DNA of 11,017 bases, taken from the NCBI GenBank assembly GCA_031276375.1, contig JAISNE010000019.1:1-11017 (forward strand). Reading direction: 5' to 3'. The translations under genes and the position numbers were made by a program. This DNA is from Accumulibacter sp. (GTDB taxonomy: Bacteria > Pseudomonadota > Gammaproteobacteria > Burkholderiales > Rhodocyclaceae). The notes below the pieces were generated by a model. It did no database searches, was not told the DNA's origin, and saw only the letters and a program-made list of their open reading frames with translations. This document shows positions 1-11,017 of this stretch, one piece after another (positions within the stretch are counted from its first letter, which is position 1; every line of letters starts with the position of its first letter).

Positions 1-2774
<2,774 letters not shown>

Positions 2775-2880
2775 ACTTACGCTCCGTTCGGGGAGACCCC
2801 AGATTTTTCAAGCCCCGGCCGGCCGCCGGGAAGCGCCGTCATCTGACCGTTTCATTCGCCATGCCGCTTGCCGCTCGCGC
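2775..2880 (-). other. rpoB-rpoC spacer with GC hairpin
   Basis: This is the 106-base gap between the conserved TGA of the rpoB frame and the rpoC ATG. It contains a perfect six-base inverted repeat at 2814-2830 (CCCGGC / GCCGGG, five-base loop). No T-run follows it on the transcribed strand, so it does not look like an intrinsic terminator. It could be a processing or mRNA-stability hairpin. The Shine-Dalgarno sequence of rpoC lies at its downstream end. No gene is seen here. Confidence 0.4.
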
Positions 2881-3027
2881 TCAATAACGTTCGAGATCGA
2901 TGTCGATCGCCAGCGAGCGGATTTCCTTGACCAGCACGTTGAACGACTCCGGCATGCCGGCGTCGATTTTGTGGTCGCCCTTGACGATGTTCTCGGACAC
3001 CTTGGACCGCCCATTCACGTCGTCCGA
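2881..3027 (-). pseudogene. rpoB: C-terminal 48 codons of rpoB beyond the amber codon
   Basis: Directly after the TAG and in the same frame, 48 codons encode the conserved end of the beta subunit: SDDVNGR, then [17 protein letters not shown], then [20 protein letters not shown], and then TGA at 2881-2883. The conserved GMPESFNVL(V/L)KEIRSL block is intact. This tail belongs to the C-terminal clamp region that packs against the start of beta', so a polymerase lacking it is expected to be severely impaired. That expectation comes from family knowledge, not from this sequence. There is no Shine-Dalgarno-plus-start arrangement that would make the tail a separate gene. It is best read as the true end of rpoB, either mis-sequenced upstream or reached by readthrough. 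Near the TAG two residues look off-family (Ser for Thr in GRTKV, Ser for Tyr in VYENIV). Confidence 0.85.
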
Positions 3028-7164
<4,137 letters not shown>

Positions 7165-7346
7165 GGTCGCTCCGAGCTTAGAAGGCACAATCCGGCAGCA
7201 TATTCATTCCGGGCCGATCCCCGGAAGTCAATGCAACAGACAAACGAAAAAACGAACGGCGCCGCCATTTTTCGCCATGCGTGCTTGCGTTTGCGCGCTG
7301 CATCCCACCGCGCCATGTGACAAGAACAAAAATTTACAGTTTCCGG
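7165..7346 (-). promoter_or_regulatory. rpoB leader region
   Basis: This is an untranslated stretch upstream of rpoB, downstream of the attenuator-like hairpin. It contains a seven-base perfect inverted repeat at 7207-7226 (TTCCGGG / CCCGGAA, six-base loop) and the rpoB ribosome binding site (GGAG, about 8 bases before the ATG). A TTGACT sequence lies just upstream of the hairpin on the minus strand, but no well-placed -10 box follows it, so a promoter is not claimed. No gene is seen here. Confidence 0.4.
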
Positions 7347-7384
7347 AAAGCACAAAAGGCTGGCAACCCGAAAGCTGCCAGCCT
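7347..7384 (-). terminator. Attenuator-like intrinsic terminator between rplL and rpoB
   Basis: Sixteen bases after the rplL stop, the transcript can form a stem of 11 pairs (AGGCTGGCAGC / GTTGCCAGCCT with one G-U, loop TTTCGG), followed at once by TTT-GTGC-TTT. This is a fair but imperfect U-tract. In E. coli the rplL-rpoB gap holds a partial terminator that lowers rpoBC transcription relative to the ribosomal genes. Position and shape here suggest the same role. Since no clear promoter follows, it probably allows substantial readthrough. Confidence 0.75.
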
Positions 7385-7400
7385 GCGCGCGAAAGCAGGA

Positions 7401-7778
7401 TTATTTGATCTCGACCTTGGCACCGGCGTCCTCGAGCTGTTTCTTGAGCGCTTCGGCATCGGCCTTGGCAATCGCTTCCTTGACGGGCTTCGGAGCGCCG
7501 TCGACGAGATCCTTGGCTTCCTTCAGGCCGAGGCCCGTCGCCGCGCGCACGACCTTGATGACATCGACCTTCTTCTCGCCAAAGGAGGTCAGGATGACCG
7601 TAAACTCGGTTTGTTCCTCGACCGGCGCCGCCGCGGCCGCGCCGCCCGCCGGACCGGCGACCGCCATGGCCGCGGCGGAAACGCCGAATTTCTCTTCGAA
7701 CGCCTTGACCAGGTCGTTCAGTTCCAGCACCGTCATGTTGCCAACGGCTTCCAGGATGTCTTCTTGGGTAATCGCCAT
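7401..7778 (-). CDS. rplL: 50S ribosomal protein L7/L12
   Basis: Acidic stalk protein of the large ribosomal subunit, present as dimers bound to L10, which recruits translation factors such as EF-Tu and EF-G. It has 125 residues, a normal length. The N-terminal dimerisation helices cover about 1-33, an Ala/Gly/Pro-rich hinge about 34-56, and the C-terminal factor-binding domain 57-125 with the conserved [21 protein letters not shown] block. The start is the ATG at 7778, preceded by AGGAG at good spacing; the stop is TAA. It lies 62 bases after rplJ and before the attenuator hairpin. L7/L12 is made in excess over the other stalk proteins, which fits its own strong ribosome binding site. Confidence 0.98.
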   Translation of the reverse strand: MAITQEDILEAVGNMTVLELNDLVKAFEEKFGVSAAAMAVAGPAGGAAAAAPVEEQTEFTVILTSFGEKKVDVIKVVRAATGLGLKEAKDLVDGAPKPVKEAIAKADAEALKKQLEDAGAKVEIK

Positions 7779-7840
7779 GATTGCTTGCTCCTAAAATCGA
7801 AATATCGGAATTGAATAAGATTGACCGTCGGACGGTATCT

Positions 7841-8338
7841 TCACGCAGTGGTTTCTTCGCGCTGTCTGGCCAACGCGCCCAGCGCCACGGCAAAGCCGCT
7901 CACCGGCGCCTTCATCACGCCCGCCAGCCTGGCCAGCAGTTCCTCGCGGCTCGGGATCGCCGCCAGCGTCTGCACGCCGGCCTTGTCCATCACCTTGCCC
8001 GCGTGACAGCCCGCCTTCAGCACCATTTTGTCGTTGGTCCTGGCAAAGTCGCTCAACACCTTCGCGGCCGCCACCGGATCCCGGGAAATACCGTAGATCA
8101 ACGGGCCTGACATGTGCTCGGCCAGACTCTCGAACGGACTACCGGAAACGGCGCGGCGCACCAGCGTGTTCTTCAGCACCCGCAGGTAAACGCCGGACTT
8201 GCGCGCCTGCGCCCGGAGCCGGGTGAGCTGGGTTACCCCGATCCCCTTGTACTCGGCCACGACGATCGTCTGCGCGTCGGCCACTTGCGCCGAAACGCCG
8301 GCCACTACCGCCTTTTTGTCATCAAGATTGAGACCCAT
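7841..8338 (-). CDS. rplJ: 50S ribosomal protein L10
   Basis: Base of the ribosomal stalk: its N-terminal domain binds 23S rRNA with L11, and its C-terminal helix holds L7/L12 dimers. It has 165 residues, a normal length. The start chosen is the ATG at 8338 ([12 protein letters not shown]), matching homologues and preceded by a purine-rich GGAGAAAGGA. An in-frame ATG further upstream (8353) and a longer frame to 8461 are not conserved starts. Family motifs are [19 protein letters not shown] (about 28-46), [11 protein letters not shown] (54-64) and a C-terminal helix (about 133-162). The stop is TGA. It is preceded by a long structured leader, as expected for a gene autoregulated by L10 or L10-L12. 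Confidence 0.97.
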   Translation of the reverse strand: MGLNLDDKKAVVAGVSAQVADAQTIVVAEYKGIGVTQLTRLRAQARKSGVYLRVLKNTLVRRAVSGSPFESLAEHMSGPLIYGISRDPVAAAKVLSDFARTNDKMVLKAGCHAGKVMDKAGVQTLAAIPSREELLARLAGVMKAPVSGFAVALGALARQREETTA

Positions 8339-8533
8339 GGGTCCTTTCTCCATTTCGTTCATCACACGGCGCGCCCCTTTCGGGCGCACCGCACCCACGG
8401 CGACCTTTCTCAAGAGCATCGGCGTCGCCTGGCGATCGCCGAAAATCCTGTTCGGGCACACCGTCTGCGCAGGCTGAAATCACTTAAGCCGTTCGTCGAG
8501 CCACACTTCGCGGCACCTGCGGTCTTTGACGAT
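8339..8533 (-). promoter_or_regulatory. Probable L10 mRNA leader (autoregulatory)
   Basis: Untranslated leader between rplA and rplJ. In bacteria, the L10 or L10-L7/L12 complex binds this leader and represses translation of rplJL. The segment CCTGCGCAGACGGTG (minus strand, 8459-8473) resembles a CGCAGACG element that I recall in proteobacterial L10 leaders. A strong hairpin at 8366-8392 (11 pairs: GCGGTGCGCCC / GGGCGCGCCGT, loop GAAAG) sits about 27 bases before the rplJ ATG. The position is persuasive, but I could not fold the whole leader or confirm the kink-turn. Confidence 0.55.
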
Positions 8534-8591
8534 CCACCGGGAAAAGCCCCGGCGGCCCAAAGTTCTCCGGAAGCCGGCTTGACCCGGCTTC
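8534..8591 (-). other. Tandem hairpins downstream of rplA
   Basis: Two stem-loops follow the rplA stop. The first is a perfect eight-base repeat at 8570-8591 (GAAGCCGG / CCGGCTTC, loop GTCAAG), 20 bases past the stop. The second is at 8534-8555 (CCGCCGGG / CCCGGTGG with one G-U, loop GCTTTT). Neither is followed by a T-run, so they look more like processing or stability elements, or part of the L10 leader fold, than full terminators. Confidence 0.5.
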
Positions 8592-8611
8592 GCTTCCTGT
8601 CGCGTCGGCCG

Positions 8612-9301
8612 TCACAGCGAGGCGGAATCCACGCGCACGCCCGGTCCCATGGTGCTGGAAACGGCGATCCGGCGCAGATACTGCCCCTTCGCGGCAGCCG
8701 GCTTGGCCTTGGTCAACGCTTCGACCAAGGTCTTGAGATTCTGCTCCAACTGTTCCACTGCAAAGGACGCGCGTCCAATCGTGCTGTGCACGATGCCGCC
8801 CTTGTCCGTCCGATACTGCACCTGACCCGCCTTGGCATTCTTCACCGCGCCGGCGACATCCTGGGTCACCGTGCCGACTTTCGGGTTCGGCATCAGTCCG
8901 CGCGGGCCGAGAATCTGGCCCAACTGGCCGACCACGCGCATCGAGTCGGGCGTGGCGATCACCCGGTCGAAATCGAGCTTGCCGCCCTTGATCTCGGCCG
9001 CCAGATCGTCGAAGCCGACGATGTCCGCGCCGGCGGCCCTGGCCGCCTCCGCCTTCTCGCCCTGGGCAAAAACGGCGACGCGGACGGTCTTGCCCGTCCC
9101 CGCGGGAAGCACCACCGAACCGCGCACCAACTGATCCGATTTGCGCGCATCGATCCCGAGGCAGACCGCGACGTCGATCGACTCGTCGAATTTCGCCGTG
9201 GCGAATTCCTTGGCCAGCTTCAGCGCCTCCGCCACCGGGTAGTTCCGGGTGCGCTCGATCCTGCCCTGAACAGCCTTCTTCCGTTTGCTCAAAACCGCCA
9301 T
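8612..9301 (-). CDS. rplA: 50S ribosomal protein L1
   Basis: Large-subunit protein of the mobile L1 stalk, involved in release of deacylated tRNA from the E site. In many bacteria it also represses its own operon by binding the rplK leader. It has 229 residues, a normal length. The start is the ATG at 9301 ([11 protein letters not shown]), which fits homologues better than the longer frame from 9367; GGAGG lies upstream inside the end of rplK. Family signatures are DAR-K-SDQ-VRG (51-61), [15 protein letters not shown] (132-146) and [13 protein letters not shown] (164-176). The stop is TGA. Only one base separates it from the rplK stop, so the two are almost certainly translationally coupled. 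Confidence 0.98.
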   Translation of the reverse strand: MAVLSKRKKAVQGRIERTRNYPVAEALKLAKEFATAKFDESIDVAVCLGIDARKSDQLVRGSVVLPAGTGKTVRVAVFAQGEKAEAARAAGADIVGFDDLAAEIKGGKLDFDRVIATPDSMRVVGQLGQILGPRGLMPNPKVGTVTQDVAGAVKNAKAGQVQYRTDKGGIVHSTIGRASFAVEQLEQNLKTLVEALTKAKPAAAKGQYLRRIAVSSTMGPGVRVDSASL

Positions 9302-9302
9302 G

Positions 9303-9734
9303 TCAGAGGCCCTCCACGGTGATGCCCATCGAACGCGCGCTGCCCGCGATCGTGCGCACCGCCGCATCCATGTCGGCGGCGGTCAGATCCGGCATTTTCT
9401 GTGTGGCGATGGCTTCGCACTGGGCGCGCGTCAGCTTGCCCACCTTGTCCGTGTGCGGACGCTGGCTTCCCTTCTGGACGCCGGCCGCCTTCTTTATCAG
9501 AACGCTGGCCGGCGGCGTCTTCATGATGAAGGTGAAACTCTTGTCCGCATAGGCGGTAATCACCACGGGAATCGGCAATCCGGGTTCCTGGTTCTGCGTC
9601 TGGGCGTTGAACGCCTTGCAGAACTCCATGATGTTCAGGCCGCGCTGGCCGAGCGCGGGGCCGATCGGAGGCGAAGGATTGGCCTTGCCCGCCGGCACTT
9701 GCAGCTTGATGAAGCCGACAATTTTTTTTGCCAC
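9303..9734 (-). CDS. rplK: 50S ribosomal protein L11, GTG start
   Basis: Large-subunit protein at the GTPase-associated centre next to the L10 stalk; needed for factor function and, in many bacteria, for RelA activation. It has 143 residues, a normal length. The start codon is GTG at 9734 (encoding MAKKIVGF), with AGGAG about nine bases upstream. The N-terminal domain carries the proline-rich [14 protein letters not shown] motif (19-32); the C-terminal rRNA-binding domain spans about 75-143 and ends in [16 protein letters not shown]. Codons 2-5 contain a run of eight A, a homopolymer prone to slippage in sequencing or transcription, but the frame is intact. The stop is TGA, one base before rplA. 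Confidence 0.98.
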   Translation of the reverse strand: MAKKIVGFIKLQVPAGKANPSPPIGPALGQRGLNIMEFCKAFNAQTQNQEPGLPIPVVITAYADKSFTFIMKTPPASVLIKKAAGVQKGSQRPHTDKVGKLTRAQCEAIATQKMPDLTAADMDAAVRTIAGSARSMGITVEGL

Positions 9735-9855
9735 GGTTCTACTCCTGTAAACGGGTGCGAACGCGCCGGTTCAGGGCGCTCCCCAAGACAACAAACACGG
9801 CGCGAGGCCGCTTCACCCGGCGGACCGGACGAGCCGGCCGCCGCAATCGCCCCGG
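9735..9855 (-). promoter_or_regulatory. rplK leader / nusG-rplK spacer with hairpin
   Basis: A gap of 121 bases. Just after the nusG stop, a strong GC stem at 9818-9843 has ten pairs with one bulged T (CGGCGGCCGG / CCGGTCCGCCG, loop CTCGT) and no T-run. Downstream is a small stem GCGGC / GCCGT followed by GTTTGTTGTCTT, which could be a weak terminator. Nearer to rplK, GCGCC / GGCGC may form a short hairpin. In E. coli this leader holds the L1 repressor site; I could not identify an L1 site here by eye. The rplK Shine-Dalgarno is at the end. Confidence 0.4.
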
Positions 9856-10389
9856 TCAGGCTTTTTCGACCTGACCGAACTCAAGCTCAACCGGCGTCGC
9901 GCGGCCAAAAATCGTGACCGATACGCGCAGCCGGTTCTTTTCGTAATTGACTTGCTCGACAGATCCATGGAAATCGGTAAACGGCCCGTCTTTGACCCGC
10001 ACGACTTCTCCCGGTTCAAACAATACTTTCGGACGCGGCTTCTCCACGCCGTCGAGCATTTGCTGCATGATCTTGTCGACTTCCTTCTCGGAAATCGGCG
10101 TCGGCTTGTTGGCCGTGCCGCCGACGAAACCCGTTACCTTCGGCGTGCTTTTGACGAGATGCCACGACTCGTCGTTCATTTCCATTTCCACCAGCACGTA
10201 GCCGGGGAAAAACTTGCGCTCGGAAATGCTCTTCTGTCCTTGCTTCAACTCGACCACTTCCTCGACCGGCACCAGCACGCGGCCGAATGAATCCTGCATC
10301 CCGTGACGCTGAATACGGTCCATCAGCGCGCGCTGCACGCTTTTCTCGAAACCCGAATAGGCATGCACGACGTACCAGCGCTTGCTCAT
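9856..10389 (-). CDS. nusG: Transcription termination/antitermination factor NusG
   Basis: Elongation factor that binds the beta' clamp helices and links RNA polymerase to Rho or to the ribosome. It has 177 residues, a normal length. The NGN domain spans about 4-115, starting [15 protein letters not shown] and containing [12 protein letters not shown]; the KOW domain spans about 124-177, with [19 protein letters not shown] and ending in [17 protein letters not shown]. The start ATG overlaps the secE stop (ATGA), and GGAG sits upstream inside secE, so the two are translationally coupled. The stop is TGA. A spacer of 121 bases separates it from rplK. Confidence 0.98.
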   Translation of the reverse strand: MSKRWYVVHAYSGFEKSVQRALMDRIQRHGMQDSFGRVLVPVEEVVELKQGQKSISERKFFPGYVLVEMEMNDESWHLVKSTPKVTGFVGGTANKPTPISEKEVDKIMQQMLDGVEKPRPKVLFEPGEVVRVKDGPFTDFHGSVEQVNYEKNRLRVSVTIFGRATPVELEFGQVEKA

Positions 10390-10739
10390 AAGTTTCTCCA
10401 GCCGAGAATCAGGTCATAGAGCACCCATTCCAGGCCCTTGTCGGCCAGCCAGAGAAAAGCCGCCATGATGACGACGAAAACGAATACCAGCCCGGTCATC
10501 CTCCAGGCTTCCTTTTGCGTTGGCCAGACCACCTTCCTCGCTTCGACGGTCGCTTCCTTGGCGAAACCGAAAAACCGACGGCCCGGTTCGGTCCTCCAGG
10601 CAACCGCCACGCAACACCCCATGCCGGCGAGGACCGCCAGCACACGCAGAATCATCGCCTGCTCGGCAAGCAGATAGAAGCCGACCACTCCGGCGACCAG
10701 TAACAGCAACGCCAGCGCAAATTTGATTTTATCGGCCAT
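10386..10739 (-). CDS. secE: Preprotein translocase subunit SecE
   Basis: Small inner-membrane subunit of the SecYEG channel that clamps SecY. The frame from the ATG at 10739 (MADKIKF) gives 117 residues. Three hydrophobic segments are visible: about 6-24, 29-48 and 82-99, the three-helix layout of E. coli-type SecE. The conserved amphipathic stretch [20 protein letters not shown] (about 59-78) precedes the last helix and is the family signature. A longer frame reaching into the tRNA (10793) is not credible. There is no good Shine-Dalgarno before the ATG (only CTGACGAA), and the start lies 24 bases after the tRNA-Trp CCA end. The stop overlaps nusG by four bases. Confidence 0.96.
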   Translation of the reverse strand: MADKIKFALALLLLVAGVVGFYLLAEQAMILRVLAVLAGMGCCVAVAWRTEPGRRFFGFAKEATVEARKVVWPTQKEAWRMTGLVFVFVVIMAAFLWLADKGLEWVLYDLILGWRNL

Positions 10740-10763
10740 TTCGTCAGCCAGAAAATAGGAGGG

Positions 10764-10839
10764 TGGCAGGGGCAGAGGGAATCGAACCCCCAACCTTCGG
10801 TTTTGGAGACCGACGCTCTGCCAGTTGAGCTATACCCCT
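10764..10839 (-). tRNA. tRNA-Trp (anticodon CCA)
   Basis: A complete cloverleaf of 76 bases with encoded CCA. The acceptor stem AGGGGTA pairs with TGCCCCT (one T-G), and the discriminator base is G. The D arm contains AGCTCAACTGGCAGAGC. The anticodon stem TCGGT / ACCGA holds the loop CTCCAAA, with anticodon CCA reading UGG. The T arm is GGGGGTTCGATTCCCTC. It sits between tuf and secE, the usual place in betaproteobacteria, and is presumably cut out of the tuf-secE transcript. The anticodon is normal, so it is not an amber suppressor. Confidence 0.97.
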
Positions 10840-10854
10840 GCAATAGAGACTTCC

Positions 10855-10881
10855 GGCGTTCCCGGTCGTTCCGGGAACGCC
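10855..10881 (-). other. Perfect hairpin between tuf and tRNA-Trp
   Basis: An 11-base perfect inverted repeat (GGCGTTCCCGG / CCGGGAACGCC) with a five-base loop, starting 19 bases after the tuf stop and ending 15 bases before the tRNA. The stem is strong, but no T-run follows (the next bases on the minus strand are GGAAGTCTCTATTG). It may be a partial terminator, or a processing or 3'-end stabilising stem for tuf mRNA. Confidence 0.6.
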
Positions 10882-10900
10882 AACCATCGCAACCTGTCCG

Positions 10901-11017
10901 TTACTCGACAATTTTGGCGACGACCCCGGCGCCGACGGTTCGGCCTCCTTCCCGGATGGCGAAGCGCAGACCTTCTTCCATCGCGATCGGGCAGATCAGT
11001 TTCACCGTCATTTGCAC
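10901..11017 (-). CDS. tuf: Elongation factor Tu, C-terminal 38 residues only
   Basis: EF-Tu delivers aminoacyl-tRNA to the ribosome as a GTP complex. Only the end of domain 3 is in the window: [20 protein letters not shown] and then [18 protein letters not shown], followed by TAA at 10901-10903. This C-terminal block is one of the most conserved in the family, so identity is certain. The start, the GTPase domain and the promoter lie outside the window. Position upstream of tRNA-Trp and secE corresponds to the tufB-type locus. Confidence 0.97.
   Translation of the reverse strand: MQMTVKLICPIAMEEGLRFAIREGGRTVGAGVVAKIVE

Noticed and set aside
2808..3014. Minus-strand small frame overlapping the rpoB tail as a separate gene
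   Set aside because: It is out of frame with the conserved beta C-terminus, has arginine/serine-rich shadow composition and no homology I recognise.
7165..7188. Upstream GTG start for rpoB at 7188
   Set aside because: The added MPSKLGAT has no counterpart in homologues; the ATG at 7164 has the conserved N-terminus and a Shine-Dalgarno sequence.
7200..7240. Promoter for rpoB at TTGACT in the rplL-rpoB gap
   Set aside because: No acceptable -10 hexamer occurs at 16-18 bases; spacing to the nearest AT-rich stretch is too long.
8114..9322. Plus-strand frame of 402 codons opposite rplJ leader and rplA
   Set aside because: It runs antisense to rplA and through the leader; composition is shadow-like and rplA is clearly the gene.
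10764..10839. Possibility that the tRNA next to secE is the amber suppressor needed for rpoB
   Set aside because: Its anticodon loop is CTCCAAA with anticodon CCA, reading UGG; it is a normal tRNA-Trp.

Overview
The window is a GC-rich piece of a bacterial chromosome carrying the classic translation/transcription cluster. All genes are on the minus strand, so transcription runs from high to low coordinates: tuf (3' end only) - tRNA-Trp(CCA) - secE - nusG - rplK - rplA - rplJ - rplL - rpoB - rpoC (5' two thirds only). The gene order, the lone tRNA-Trp between tuf and secE, and the RpoB/RpoC sequence style (for example a beta C-terminus reading ...IDIDLERY) point to a betaproteobacterium. The family level cannot be fixed from the sequence alone.

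Layout by coordinate. 1-2774 is rpoC, cut by the window edge just before the trigger loop. 2775-2880 is a spacer with a GC hairpin. 2881-7164 is the rpoB reading frame, interrupted by an in-frame TAG at 3028-3030. 7165-7400 is the rplL-rpoB spacer, with an attenuator-like terminator. 7401-7778 is rplL and 7841-8338 is rplJ. 8339-8611 is a structured leader, probably the L10 autoregulatory region. 8612-9301 is rplA, 9303-9734 is rplK (GTG start), and 9735-9855 is the rplK leader. nusG is 9856-10389 and secE is 10386-10739 (4-base overlap). tRNA-Trp is 10764-10839, followed on the plus strand by a perfect hairpin at 10855-10881 and the end of tuf (10901-11017).

The genes work together in translation elongation (EF-Tu, L11, L1, L10, L7/L12, tRNA-Trp), transcription (beta, beta', NusG) and secretion (SecE). 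The leaders and the hairpin after rplL fit the known scheme in which ribosomal proteins autoregulate their mRNAs and RNA polymerase genes are transcribed at a fraction of the ribosomal-protein rate.

Most of the window is ordinary and highly conserved. Two things are not. First, rpoB carries a premature amber codon where the family has a conserved lysine, yet 48 well-conserved C-terminal codons follow in the same frame up to a TGA. This means a sequencing or assembly error, amber suppression/readthrough, or a truly truncated beta subunit. Second, beta has an extra segment of about 71 residues in its lobe, just ahead of the rifampicin region. Its pattern of strands and helices, and several of its residues, resemble the C-terminal domain of ribosomal protein L7/L12.
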